Of a stretch of DNA of 21,006 nt, positions 6,847-14,826 are shown piece after piece. Within the stretch, counting starts at the first letter, position 1. The number at the start of each line of letters is the position of its first letter. Below the pieces are notes generated by a model that worked only from the letters and a program-made list of their open reading frames with translations, was not told where the DNA came from and did no database searches. This DNA is from an uncultured Verrucomicrobia subdivision 3 bacterium (lineage in GTDB: Bacteria; Verrucomicrobiota; Verrucomicrobiia; Limisphaerales; UBA11358). The position numbers and the translations under genes are program-made. The stretch is from the NCBI GenBank assembly GCA_903861445.1, contig CAIOUK010000225.1:1-21006 (forward strand). Reading direction: 5' to 3'.

Positions 6847-8286
6847 TTATTTTTGCTTCGCAACCTTGGCCACTGGGTCGGCAATTTCCAGACAAACGAC
6901 GGAGGCGATTTTATCCGGTGCTTGGTCAGGCAAGGCGAGCGAAACACCGGATGTGGTTTGATTCACGCCAACTTTTTGATGACCAGCGAGCAGATACGCT
7001 TTTTTCACCTTGCCCTCCAGGCCCGGGACTTCAAATTTTCCATCCGCCGGCCAATGGAAAATTTCGAGGTAGATTTTTGGATGGGTCACGCAAATTCCCA
7101 AAAATGATTTGCCGGGCTTGGTGGTCGCGCGCCAGTCCCAGCTGGCGATAAACTTCGGTTTGCCCTTCCGATCCTTTTCCGTCTCGCTGAACTTGCCGGC
7201 TTCCGCGCCAAAGGGCGTCGGGCCGGTGCCGTAGATGGCTTCGCCGTTGACCTTCATCCATTGGCCAATTTCGGCCAGCCGGTCGAGACTGGGTTGCGGA
7301 ATGAGACCTTCGCTGGTCGGGCCGACATTGAGCAGATAGTTTCCGCCTTTACTGGCGATATCACAAAGGTTGCGGATGATTTTCTCGGTGGACTTCCAAT
7401 TATTATCATCGCGCTTGAAGCCCCAAGTGTCGTTCATGGTCATGCAGGTTTCCCAGTCGCGTCCGGGAAAACCGCCGGCGGGGATGAACTGCTCGGGTGT
7501 CTCGGTGTCGCCCTTGAATCCGCCGCCGAGCCGGTTGTTCAGAATGATATTTGGCCGCAGTGCTTGAACTGCGTCGTAAAGTTTCTTCGCGCGCGGGAAA
7601 TTCATGTCAAACGACGTGTCCCACCAGATGACGGCGGGAAACTCGCCGTAGTTTGAACAAATCTCCTTCACCTGCGGCAAGGCCACTTTATCAATGTAAT
7701 CGTCCATGTCGTGTTCCTGCGCCTTGTCCCACTTCTTGCCCTGATAGGCCGAGCCGCCATTGTTCCAATCCTGCGCCTGCGAATAATAGAATCCGAGCTT
7801 GATGCCGTATTTGCGGCATGCCGCAGCGAGGTCTTTCAATGGGTCTTTGCCGTAGGGCGAGGCTTGCATAATGTTCCAGGGGCTGGCTTTTGTGTCAAAC
7901 ATCGCAAAACCGTCGTGGTGTTTGGAGGTGATGACGATGTATTTCATGCCGGCTTCCTTCGCGGCCTTCACCCACGCGTCGGCGTCGAATTTAACCGGAT
8001 TAAATTCTTTGGCGAACTGCTGGTATTCCGCCATCGGAATTTTGGCATCATACATGATCCACTCGCCGCCGCCCCAGATGGGCTTGCCCTTCCATTGGCC
8101 TGCCGGCACAGAATAAACGCCCCAATGAATGAACAAACCGAACTTGGCTTCGCGCCACCAACCCATGCGGGCATCGCGCTGTTCTTTGGTTTCAACCTTG
8201 TCGCTCAGGTTGGTCTGCGCGGTGACGGCCGGAGCCATGGTCGCCAGCGCCCATGCGACGGCGAGGAGGAATGTTTTCAATTTCAT
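6847..8286 (-). CDS. Secreted alpha-L-fucosidase, GH29 (copy 1)
   Basis: Glycoside hydrolase that would release terminal L-fucose outside the cytoplasm by a retaining mechanism. The ATG at 8286 gives 479 residues, beginning with a signal peptide (MKLKTFLLAVAWALATMAPA, cleavage likely after VTA). GH29 marks include WWREAKFGLFIHWGVYSVPA, KYIVITSKHHDGFAMFD, KLGFYYSQAQDWN, and AVIWWDT with the nucleophile Asp at about 223 of this start. NYLLNVGPTSEGLIP closes the barrel, and a C-terminal beta domain follows. It lies downstream of a close paralogue, each with its own terminator, so the pair may be separately transcribed. The family is clear; the natural substrate (algal fucan, host glycan or plant polymer) is not. 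Confidence 0.93.
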   Translation of the reverse strand: MKLKTFLLAVAWALATMAPAVTAQTNLSDKVETKEQRDARMGWWREAKFGLFIHWGVYSVPAGQWKGKPIWGGGEWIMYDAKIPMAEYQQFAKEFNPVKFDADAWVKAAKEAGMKYIVITSKHHDGFAMFDTKASPWNIMQASPYGKDPLKDLAAACRKYGIKLGFYYSQAQDWNNGGSAYQGKKWDKAQEHDMDDYIDKVALPQVKEICSNYGEFPAVIWWDTSFDMNFPRAKKLYDAVQALRPNIILNNRLGGGFKGDTETPEQFIPAGGFPGRDWETCMTMNDTWGFKRDDNNWKSTEKIIRNLCDIASKGGNYLLNVGPTSEGLIPQPSLDRLAEIGQWMKVNGEAIYGTGPTPFGAEAGKFSETEKDRKGKPKFIASWDWRATTKPGKSFLGICVTHPKIYLEIFHWPADGKFEVPGLEGKVKKAYLLAGHQKVGVNQTTSGVSLALPDQAPDKIASVVCLEIADPVAKVAKQK

Positions 8287-8319
8287 TTGATTTCTCGGTG
8301 AGGTGAAGGCGTAGTTAAA

Positions 8320-8352
8320 CAAAAGCGGCGCGGACAGTAAAGTCCGCGCCGC
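8320..8352 (-). terminator. Intrinsic terminator of the second fucosidase
   Basis: On the minus strand an 11-bp perfect stem (GCGGCGCGGAC with GTCCGCGCCGC) with a short loop is followed by TTTTGTTT. It sits 18 bases after the paralogue's stop and upstream of copy 1. The hairpin is nearly the same as that after copy 1, so the duplication included the terminator. Confidence 0.87.
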
Positions 8353-8370
8353 AGCCTGAGACTGTTATAA

Positions 8371-9753
8371 TTATTTTTGCTTGGCAATCTTGGCAACTGA
8401 GTCGGCAATTTCCAGGCAAACAACCGAGGCGATTTTATCCGGCGCTTCGGCGGGCAGTGAAACCGTCACGCCGGCGTCGGTCTGATCCATCTTCAAATCC
8501 TTGCGGTCGGCGAGCAGGTAAGCTTGGGTGACCTTGCTTTGCAAACCGGCCAGTTCAAATTTCTGGCTGGTCGGCCATTTGAAAATGATGAGATAGATTT
8601 TCCCCGGCTTGGTTGTGCAGCGCCAATCGTTGGCGGAGGAGACCATCGTGTCGTGGCCGTAGCCGTCCTTGGCTTTGACCGCTTCGCCAAGTTCACCACC
8701 AAACGCCGTGGCGGTGGAACCGTGGATGGCCTCGCCATTGACCTTCATCCAGCGACCGACTTCGGCCAGCCGGTCGAGGCTCGGCTGCGGAATCAGACCT
8801 TCGCTGGTCGGCCCGACATTCAGGAGATAATTGCCGCCCTTGCTCGCGATATCGCAGAGGTTGCGAATGAGCAACTCGGTGGACTTCCAGTTGTTGTCAT
8901 CCTTTTTAAAGCCCCAGGTTTTATTCATCGTCATGCAGCTTTCCCAGTCCCGGCCAGGGTAACCTTTCGCCGGGATGTGCTGCTCGGGCGTCTCGGTGTC
9001 GCCCTTGAAACTGCGCTCGAGGCGATTGTTCAGAATAATGTTTGGCTTCAGCGCATGGACGGCGTCATAAAGTTTTTGCGCGCGTTCGGGATTCATATTC
9101 TGCGGCGTATCCCACCAGAGCACGGCGGGGAATTCGCCGTAGTTCGAGCAAATCTCCTTCACCTGTGGCACCGCGATTTTGTCAATGTATTCGTCCATGG
9201 TCACGTCCGGCTTGGGATCCCATTTGTTGCCCGCGCCGCCATTGTTCCAATCCTGCGCCTGCGAATAATAAAAACCCAGCTTGATGCCGTATTTGCGGCA
9301 CGCGGCGGCGAGGTCTTTCAACGGGTCTTTGCCGTAAGGCGAGGCTCGCATGATGTTCCAAGGGCTGGCCTTGGTGTCGAACATCGCAAAACCGTCATGA
9401 TGCTTGGAAGTGATGACGATGTATTTCATGCCGGCGTCACTGGCAGCCTTGACCCAGTCGTCGGCGTTGAACTTGACTGGATTGAACTGCTTGGCGAAAT
9501 CCTGATATTCCGCTCGCGGAATTTTGCCTTTGTTCATGATCCACTCGCCGATGCCGCCAACCGGCTTGTCGTGGTAAAAACCGGCGGGCACGGAATAGAC
9601 GCCCCAGTGAATGAACATTCCGAACTTCGCCTCGCGCCACCACGCCATGCGCGCGTCGCGTTGTTCCTTGGTTTCAGTAGCCTCACCGGCGGAGCTGCGC
9701 AACGGCAGCACGATGGCACAAATGAGAGTGAGTAGAAGCAGTGTTTTCTTCAT
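8371..9753 (-). CDS. Secreted alpha-L-fucosidase, GH29 (copy 2)
   Basis: Paralogue of the neighbouring fucosidase with long identical runs, such as KYIVITSKHHDGFAMFDTK and CDIASKGGNYLLNVGPTSEG. From ATG 9753 it has 460 residues. The signal peptide is MKKTLLLLTLICAIVLPLRS, then a short linker and WWREAKFGMFIHWGVYSVPA. The nucleophile Asp is in AVLWWDT, about residue 215. The copies differ mainly in the loop after SVPAG, in the segment after QDWNNGG and in the C-terminal domain, which could change specificity. Starting at 9780 would add nine residues ahead of the signal peptide, so 9753 is preferred. It ends in its own terminator. Confidence 0.93.
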   Translation of the reverse strand: MKKTLLLLTLICAIVLPLRSSAGEATETKEQRDARMAWWREAKFGMFIHWGVYSVPAGFYHDKPVGGIGEWIMNKGKIPRAEYQDFAKQFNPVKFNADDWVKAASDAGMKYIVITSKHHDGFAMFDTKASPWNIMRASPYGKDPLKDLAAACRKYGIKLGFYYSQAQDWNNGGAGNKWDPKPDVTMDEYIDKIAVPQVKEICSNYGEFPAVLWWDTPQNMNPERAQKLYDAVHALKPNIILNNRLERSFKGDTETPEQHIPAKGYPGRDWESCMTMNKTWGFKKDDNNWKSTELLIRNLCDIASKGGNYLLNVGPTSEGLIPQPSLDRLAEVGRWMKVNGEAIHGSTATAFGGELGEAVKAKDGYGHDTMVSSANDWRCTTKPGKIYLIIFKWPTSQKFELAGLQSKVTQAYLLADRKDLKMDQTDAGVTVSLPAEAPDKIASVVCLEIADSVAKIAKQK

Positions 9754-9897
9754 AAATTTCAAGACGGAGGATGCGGTCAATTGGTTAAAGGAATTCGCGT
9801 CAGATGAAAAACAATTTCCTGCCAGCCGTAAAGGTCATTTTGCGTGAACCAACGTTTGACCTGTAATTATTGAAAGGCGAACCAAACCGATTGCGCT
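9754..9897. other. Intergenic stretch between fucosidase and proA
   Basis: This 144-base gap contains no open frame of note and no clear hairpin. On the minus strand it has TTTAAC (from plus bases 9784-9789) 30 bases before the fucosidase start, the hexamer also found ahead of several other minus-strand genes. No terminator for proA was found. Confidence 0.4.
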
Positions 9898-11172
9898 TCA
9901 AGCTCTGACTTGTCCGTTGCCAATGCCCAGCCACTTGTAACTGGTCAATTCTTCCAACCCCATCGGGCCGCGCGCGCCGATTTTGTCTGTGCTGATGCCG
10001 ATTTCCGCGCCCATGCCAAACTCGCCGCCGTCGGTGAACCGCGTGCTGGCGTTCCAATACACCGCCGCCGAATCCACCTCGGCCAGAAACTGCCGCGCGT
10101 GCGCCTCGTTGCGCGTCACGATGCTGTCCGAGTGCGCCGAGCCGTAGTGATTGATGTGGTCAATCGCGCCGCGCACACCGTCCACCACACGGATGTTGAG
10201 AATGTAGTCGTTGTATTCCGTGAACCAGTTTTGCTCCGCCGCCAATTGCAGATTGAACGAACCATCTTTCAACAATTCTTGTGTCGCGGCGTCGGTGAAA
10301 AATTTCACATTCTTCGCTGCGAGCTTTTGCGCGACGGCGGGCAAAAAAGTTTTCGCCACCGTTTTATCCACGAGCAAAGTTTCCGCCGCATTGCAAACGC
10401 CGGGGCGCTGCACCTTGGCGTTCAGCACAATTTCCTCGGCCATCTTCAAATCCGCGTCGGCATCCACGAAGACGTGACAGACGCCTTTGTAATGTTTGAT
10501 GACCGGCACTTTCGAGCATTCTGCGACCGCGCGAATCAAGCTTTCGCCGCCGCGCGGCATGCAAAGATCAACGTATTGCGTGAGCGACAGCAAAATCGGA
10601 ATCGCCTCGCGGTCGGGCGTCGGCACCACCTGAATGGCATGTTCGGGAAAGCCGCGATGCGCGATTTTTCCCGCGTCAATCATGGTTCGGGCGATGATTT
10701 GGTTGGAATTCAGTGCCTCTTTGCCGCCGCGCAGAATCGTGGCGTTGCCAGACTTGAAACACAGGCTCGCCGCGTCCGCCGTCACGTTCGGGCGCGATTC
10801 GTAAATGATAACGACAACGCCGATGGGTGTGGAAATTTTCTGGAGCTTGAGGCCATTGGGGCGGACACGTTCGTCCAAAATTTTTCCAACCGGATCAGCA
10901 AGTGCCGCGACTTCGCGCAAACCTTTCGCCATGCCGGCGATGCGTTTGTCGTCCAGTTTGAGCCGGTCGAGCATCGCGGCGGAAAGTCCGTGGCTCGCGC
11001 CAAATTCCATGTCGAGCGCGTTGGCTTTTTTGATGACCTCCGCGTTTTGCTCCAGCGCCGTGGCCATCGTGAGCAGACAGGCGTTTTTCTCCGCCGTAGT
11101 CAGCTTGGCGAGTTCGCGCGACGCAACCTTGGCATTTTTGGCCAACTGCGTCATCTGTTCCGTCAAAGTCAT
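9898..11172 (-). CDS. proA: Gamma-glutamyl phosphate reductase
   Basis: NADPH-dependent reduction of gamma-glutamyl phosphate to glutamate 5-semialdehyde, the second step of proline synthesis, in the cytoplasm. The 424-residue length fits ProA. The aldehyde-dehydrogenase-like fold shows IGVVVIIYESRPNVTADAA, ATILRGGKEALNSN, DLCMPRGGESLI, VIKHYKGVCHVFVDADAD, and the catalytic cysteine in QRPGVCNAAETLL at C260. The end shows RFTDGGEFGMGAEIGISTDK and RGPMGLEELTSYKW. ATG 11172 is chosen because an earlier start at 11301 would add 43 residues of Arg-rich sequence overlapping the upstream gene. proB is not in the window, and the gene follows a copper/redox operon by 43 bases with no functional link. 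Confidence 0.97.
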   Translation of the reverse strand: MTLTEQMTQLAKNAKVASRELAKLTTAEKNACLLTMATALEQNAEVIKKANALDMEFGASHGLSAAMLDRLKLDDKRIAGMAKGLREVAALADPVGKILDERVRPNGLKLQKISTPIGVVVIIYESRPNVTADAASLCFKSGNATILRGGKEALNSNQIIARTMIDAGKIAHRGFPEHAIQVVPTPDREAIPILLSLTQYVDLCMPRGGESLIRAVAECSKVPVIKHYKGVCHVFVDADADLKMAEEIVLNAKVQRPGVCNAAETLLVDKTVAKTFLPAVAQKLAAKNVKFFTDAATQELLKDGSFNLQLAAEQNWFTEYNDYILNIRVVDGVRGAIDHINHYGSAHSDSIVTRNEAHARQFLAEVDSAAVYWNASTRFTDGGEFGMGAEIGISTDKIGARGPMGLEELTSYKWLGIGNGQVRA

Positions 11173-11215
11173 GGCTGCCAAGTTAAACGAAATTGGCCGC
11201 AAGTCAAAACGCCGG

Positions 11216-12097
11216 TCAGGGCGCAGACGGTTTGTCCGCCGCGCGCATCGCTTCCGCCAGTTGCGCCGGCGTCCAGTCGTTGCCATCGAATTGCTTGGCA
11301 ATTTTTCCCGTGCCGTCCAAAACTACCGTGCGCAGGTTGTGTGTGATGGAGCCGTTCTCGCGCCAGAAATTCAAATCCACCTTGGGTGCCAGACTCGTCA
11401 GCGTGTTCGTGGCGGCGACGGCGAACAGCCACCGGTCGGCATTGGTGCCACGATAAATCCCGGCGTAGCTGTAAAGGATCTGCGGCGTGTCAAAACTGGC
11501 ATCGAACGAGATAGAAAGAAATTGCCAGTTCGTCGGCGCAGAAGAATCCGCTAATAACAACTCCCGCGCCTCAGAAAAATTGTGGTTCATGCGCGGGCAA
11601 TATTCCGGCAGCGGACAACTCGTGAAGAAAAAAGTAAATGCCACCGCGCGTCCGCGAAAATCCGAAAACTTCACCGTGCGGCCGGTTTCACTGGTGAATT
11701 CATAATCCGGCAGCGTGTCGCCCACGGCCAGTTCCGGTTCCACCGCGTGCCAGCCGGGCGGACCGGAAAGGCCGCCGACCTTGCCGGTGCGCTTGAGATT
11801 TTCAATCCAGTCGTCGTCCGCCGTCACGACGAGTGTGAATGTGATTTCATCGCCGGGCGCGAAGCCGGTCAGCGCATTCGTATCGCGCACGGAAAAATCC
11901 ATGGTCATCGCCGCCATGTAACCGGAAATTTTTTCGTGCTTGATGCTGACGTGCCGGTGGTCGGATGGAATCTGCTGGATGACGCCGCGCACGGCAAAGG
12001 TTTGGTTGGTGGCCGCAACGGCGGGCGGAGCGGATGCCGCCGGTTTGCACCCGGCCACCATCAGCAACAGCCCGCAAAGTAAAACTATGGTCTTCAT
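11216..12097 (-). CDS. CusF-SCO1 fusion lipoprotein
   Basis: Envelope lipoprotein of 293 residues. The lipobox is LLMVAGC (C17). Residues about 34-107 are a CusF-type copper domain: VRGVIQQIPSDHRHVSIKHE, then GYMAAMTMDF with H54, M61, M64 and M66 as candidate copper ligands. From about 122 an SCO1/SenC thioredoxin-like domain follows, with FFFTSCPLPEYCPRM and H253 in SITHNL. Its cysteines are spaced C-x5-C (C161, C167) rather than the C-x3-C of classical SCO1. Such fusions are thought to hand copper to respiratory oxidases. The start overlaps the stop of the second SCO gene by an ATGA, so the two are coupled. The copper role is established for both families; its target is inferred. Confidence 0.9.
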   Translation of the reverse strand: MKTIVLLCGLLLMVAGCKPAASAPPAVAATNQTFAVRGVIQQIPSDHRHVSIKHEKISGYMAAMTMDFSVRDTNALTGFAPGDEITFTLVVTADDDWIENLKRTGKVGGLSGPPGWHAVEPELAVGDTLPDYEFTSETGRTVKFSDFRGRAVAFTFFFTSCPLPEYCPRMNHNFSEARELLLADSSAPTNWQFLSISFDASFDTPQILYSYAGIYRGTNADRWLFAVAATNTLTSLAPKVDLNFWRENGSITHNLRTVVLDGTGKIAKQFDGNDWTPAQLAEAMRAADKPSAP

Positions 12098-12759
12098 TTT
12101 TCCTTTCGCAGCGATTCTATTTCCGCCACCACCGCTGCCGGCGTTTCGACGCGCAAACCGTCAAAAAAAACGCGGACGTTGCCGTGCTTATCCACGACGG
12201 CGATACGTTCCGTGCCGGCGAAATTTCCCGGCATGGAGTTAAACGGGTTATTGGTTTCCGTCGCCAAAAAACTCGTGCCGATGAGCCGGTGCAACTGCGC
12301 CTTGTCACCAGTGAGCAGATACCAGCGGTTGGTATCCGCACCGAACTGCGCGCCCCATCTGGCCAGCACCGGCGGTGTGTCTGTGCGCGGATCAACGGTC
12401 AGCGAGAGCAGACGCACGTCGGTGTTTGTGGTGGTGAGATTCTGAATTTCCGCCATGCGTCGGCTGACTTCCGGACAGGTCAGCGAGCAGCTCGTGAACA
12501 GGAAGCTGACGGCGAGAATTTTTCCGCGCACGTTATCGCGTGTGACCGTGCGACCGGCGCTGTCGGTCAAAGAAAAGGTTTCGAGCTGACGCGGTTTGTC
12601 CGGCGCGATGAGGTGGGTTGCATCATGCCGCCTCAAAGCACCGGCGGCAAACCAACTGCCGCCGCCGGCAATGGCTGCCAGCGCGAGGACGATGACCAGA
12701 AATAATTTCTCGTCCCCGCGCGGGCAGGATGATTTTTCTTCGTCGGCTGCCGGTGGCAT
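12094..12759 (-). CDS. Membrane-anchored SCO1/SenC-like thioredoxin-fold protein
   Basis: A 221-residue protein anchored by one N-terminal membrane segment (about 19-41), with the SCO-like domain outside the membrane. The redox or copper cysteines are C91-x3-C95 in FTSCSLTCPEVSRRM. The segment where SCO1 proteins carry their third copper ligand, a histidine, reads NFAGTERIAVVDKHGNV and has no His at the aligned place by eye. It may therefore work as a thiol-disulfide protein rather than a copper binder. ATG 12759 is preferred: a frame starting at 12963 would add 68 basic residues overlapping the barrel gene. It begins 2 bases after the barrel stop and its own stop overlaps the next start by ATGA. 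Confidence 0.87.
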   Translation of the reverse strand: MPPAADEEKSSCPRGDEKLFLVIVLALAAIAGGGSWFAAGALRRHDATHLIAPDKPRQLETFSLTDSAGRTVTRDNVRGKILAVSFLFTSCSLTCPEVSRRMAEIQNLTTTNTDVRLLSLTVDPRTDTPPVLARWGAQFGADTNRWYLLTGDKAQLHRLIGTSFLATETNNPFNSMPGNFAGTERIAVVDKHGNVRVFFDGLRVETPAAVVAEIESLRKEK

Positions 12760-12761
12760 CT

Positions 12762-13691
12762 TCAGAACATATAGCTCACGCTGAATTTGAACAACACCGG
12801 AGCGACGAGCTGGTTGCCAGTCATATTTTGATAGACCGGAATTTCCACATCCGCATAAACCTTCACCGGATGCAGATGGAATTCGATGCCGGGCGACAGC
12901 AGCACGCGCTGGTAGCCGGAATCCTCCGGCGCGGCAGCGGCTCCGTTGTCGCGCCCGCGCCACGAGCCGATGACTTGTGCGACGGGCGAAATTTTCGCAC
13001 GGCCCAGCGAAAGGCCATCGTAATAAATACCCGCTGCCGCATCCACTTCCAAGCCGGGGCGATAGTCGCCTTGCTTCAGCGTCGGCAAATCGAGTTCTAC
13101 CTGTGCAAACCAGTTCCAGTGCGACGCGCCAAAGCGGTCGCGGTGAAAACCGCCGAGCAAAAGATCCGTGCTGCCGGTGCCGATTTGCGAATCACGATCC
13201 ACCACGTCGCCGTCGCGGTTGTCGCTGCCGGTCGGCAGTTTCAGGCCGAAGGTCAGGCCGCTGGACAAATCCTCGGAGAAGCCGGTGTAGATACCCTTGA
13301 GGCGGATGTCGCCAAGACCGGTCCAGTTGAGCGACGCGGCGTTGCCGGCGGAATCGAACGTGCGGTTGACCACCGGAATTTCCACCTGCGCGCCCCAACT
13401 GCGGTTGAACATATATTGCAAACCGGCGGTGACAAAGTGCGTCTCGATTTTTTTGTCATCATTGTTCGCGGCGGGTGCGGAGGACGTGCCGCTCCAATTC
13501 TGGTTTTGATCCTGATAATCGTAATTCAGGAACGCCATGCCGCCCTCGCCCGCAGGGAACATCGAACTGGTGGCCACATCAAACACGCCGCAGCCGCACG
13601 CGCAGGCAAACGCCGCGCCCGGCACCAAAACTCCCGCCAACAAACCGGCCCCGACTTTTTTCATCTGTGAATTCAAATTTTTATTTTTCAT
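12762..13691 (-). CDS. Outer-membrane beta-barrel protein with N-terminal CxCxC
   Basis: A 309-residue exported protein of unknown specific role. After a signal peptide ending VLVPGAAFA, the mature protein would start with CACGCGVFDV (C30, C32, C34), a likely metal-binding or disulfide site. The rest alternates polar and aromatic residues in barrel fashion and ends in VSYMF; a terminal Phe is the usual signal for outer-membrane insertion. Stretches such as GLTFGLKLPTGSDNRDGD resemble transporter-like outer-membrane proteins. ATG 13691 is used; a second Met at 13664 fits the signal peptide equally well. It is followed closely by two SCO-like genes, so a part in copper or redox handling at the outer membrane is inferred. 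Confidence 0.78.
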   Translation of the reverse strand: MKNKNLNSQMKKVGAGLLAGVLVPGAAFACACGCGVFDVATSSMFPAGEGGMAFLNYDYQDQNQNWSGTSSAPAANNDDKKIETHFVTAGLQYMFNRSWGAQVEIPVVNRTFDSAGNAASLNWTGLGDIRLKGIYTGFSEDLSSGLTFGLKLPTGSDNRDGDVVDRDSQIGTGSTDLLLGGFHRDRFGASHWNWFAQVELDLPTLKQGDYRPGLEVDAAAGIYYDGLSLGRAKISPVAQVIGSWRGRDNGAAAAPEDSGYQRVLLSPGIEFHLHPVKVYADVEIPVYQNMTGNQLVAPVLFKFSVSYMF

Positions 13692-13792
13692 TTTCAAAGT
13701 TAAAGATTGCGAGCCCGCCGCATGGCGCGCTCAAGTTAAGGAAATTAATTTTGCCCACGTCTCACGACGTTGGCCGGGAAAAACGGGTGGAA

Positions 13793-14173
13793 TCAGGCGG
13801 GGAAATTGCGTGGCGGCGGCAGCGGCGGTTTGGAAGGCAACGCGCTCGAAAAATTATTTTCCAGCGGCAAAACGGTGAACTGACTCGGTGGAAACAAGAC
13901 CGGCGTTTCCGCCGTCGGCGGGAATTCCATTTTCAGCATGGGCGAAACGGCTTCCGATTTTTTCTCGGATTTCTTGGCGGCGGCGATGGCTTTGCACAGG
14001 CAGCAGGGATGGTCGCCGTCGAAGGTTTTGGAAACGGCCTGCGCTAAGGAATCGCTGCGCAGGTTGTTCGCGAGCATCGTTGTCCACGCGACGGTTTGCA
14101 GCGCAGCCCAGTGAGCGCCGGTTGCCAGAACCAGCGTGAGCACGATTAGCAATTTTCCGAAGCGAACAAACAC
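13793..14173 (-). CDS. Small exported cysteine-motif protein, unknown function
   Basis: A 126-residue protein with a GTG start; an in-frame TAA just upstream rules out a longer version. It has a hydrophobic N-terminus (about 7-30) acting as signal or anchor. A compact motif FDGDHPCCLCKAI (C57, C58, C60) is followed by a Lys-rich stretch and then a Pro-rich tail ending PPLPPPRNFPA. No known family was recognised. Its position just ahead of the barrel and SCO-like genes, with a cysteine-His cluster, suggests a metal- or thiol-handling role. A 101-base gap separates it from the barrel gene, with a small inverted repeat but no strong terminator, so joint transcription is plausible. Confidence 0.7.
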   Translation of the reverse strand: MFVRFGKLLIVLTLVLATGAHWAALQTVAWTTMLANNLRSDSLAQAVSKTFDGDHPCCLCKAIAAAKKSEKKSEAVSPMLKMEFPPTAETPVLFPPSQFTVLPLENNFSSALPSKPPLPPPRNFPA

Positions 14174-14198
14174 GGCGGCAAGTTAAACCGGAAACCGC

Positions 14199-14210
14199 AA
14201 ATTGCAATTT
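14199..14210. repeat. 12-bp perfect palindrome AAATTGCAATTT
   Basis: A symmetric AT-rich site in the 41-base gap between the transpeptidase stop and the small cysteine protein. It could be a protein-binding site for the downstream gene's promoter or chance; nothing else supports a role. Confidence 0.3.
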
Positions 14211-14214
14211 GAAA

Positions 14215-14826
14215 TCAATTCTCCGAAATCCACACGAGCGTGCCGGACGGCAGCAAGTCGAAGAGCGGAATCAAATCCGCATCGGCCAGATGAATGCAGC
14301 CGCAGGAGGAGGGATGGCCGATGCTTTTTTGGTTGGCTGTGCCGTGGATGTAGATGTAACGCTGGTGCGAATCCACATTGCCCCCACGGTTGAAGCCGGG
14401 CTCCATCCCGTCGAGCCACAGGATACGCGTCGTGATTTTGGCGTCAGTGTAATCCGCGTGTGACGTGTGGCCGACTTCTTCCCGCGCTTCAAAAACCGTT
14501 CCCGTCGGTTTGCCCGCACCAATTTTTTCCGCGATGCGATGGAGGCCGAGCGGCGTGCGGTTGGAGCCTTCAATCTGTCCGACGCCAAAACGCGAGGTGG
14601 AGCAGGAAAACTTCTTCACAAACTTGCCGTCTTCAAACAGCGAAACGGTTTGCCGGGCGACGCTGACGGTCAAAACATATTTTGTCGGCACGATGTTCAA
14701 ACGCGCGCACGTCGCGAGACAGGCTTCGGGAATTTTATTTTGAGAATTCATAAAACGCAGGCTGGCACAGCCGGAAGTCAGAGCAATCGTTAGACACAAT
14801 GCTGAAATCAGAAAACTTTGTTTCAT
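14215..14826 (-). CDS. L,D-transpeptidase (YkuD) lipoprotein
   Basis: A 203-residue lipoprotein with lipobox LTSGC (C20) and a YkuD catalytic domain over the remaining length. The catalytic motif HGT at H161 and S-x-G-C ending at C177 (HPSSCGCIHL) are complete, so it should be active. Such enzymes cross-link peptidoglycan through L,D bonds or attach proteins to it, in the periplasm. The N-terminal strand LTVSVARQTVSLFEDGKFV is typical of the domain. Its ATG overlaps the stop of the AT-rich gene upstream by ATGA, implying coupled translation. The precise reaction (3-3 cross-linking, protein attachment or hydrolysis) cannot be decided from sequence. Confidence 0.93.
   Translation of the reverse strand: MKQSFLISALCLTIALTSGCASLRFMNSQNKIPEACLATCARLNIVPTKYVLTVSVARQTVSLFEDGKFVKKFSCSTSRFGVGQIEGSNRTPLGLHRIAEKIGAGKPTGTVFEAREEVGHTSHADYTDAKITTRILWLDGMEPGFNRGGNVDSHQRYIYIHGTANQKSIGHPSSCGCIHLADADLIPLFDLLPSGTLVWISEN

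Noticed and set aside
8524..9735. Long plus-strand open frame of 403 codons
   Set aside because: It is antisense to the fucosidase gene, with an Arg/Val-rich product lacking any fold signature; it exists only because the opposite gene is GC-rich.
11173..11301. Longer proA start at 11301
   Set aside because: It adds 43 Arg-rich residues overlapping the upstream gene; ATG 11172 gives standard ProA length.
9910..11346. Plus-strand open frame of 478 codons
   Set aside because: Antisense to proA and to the end of the CusF-SCO gene; ProA motifs are unmistakable on the other strand and this product is compositionally biased.
12760..12963. Longer start for the second SCO-like gene
   Set aside because: The extra 68 residues are basic, overlap the barrel gene and would bury the membrane anchor; ATG 12759 lies two bases after the barrel stop.
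12729..13670. Plus-strand open frame of 313 codons
   Set aside because: Lies opposite the barrel gene, which has a signal peptide and terminal Phe; the antisense product has neither a start context nor recognisable motifs.
13740..13780. Small inverted repeat ACGTCTCACGACGT as a terminator
   Set aside because: The stem is about five bases and no T run follows on the minus strand, so it is too weak to call.
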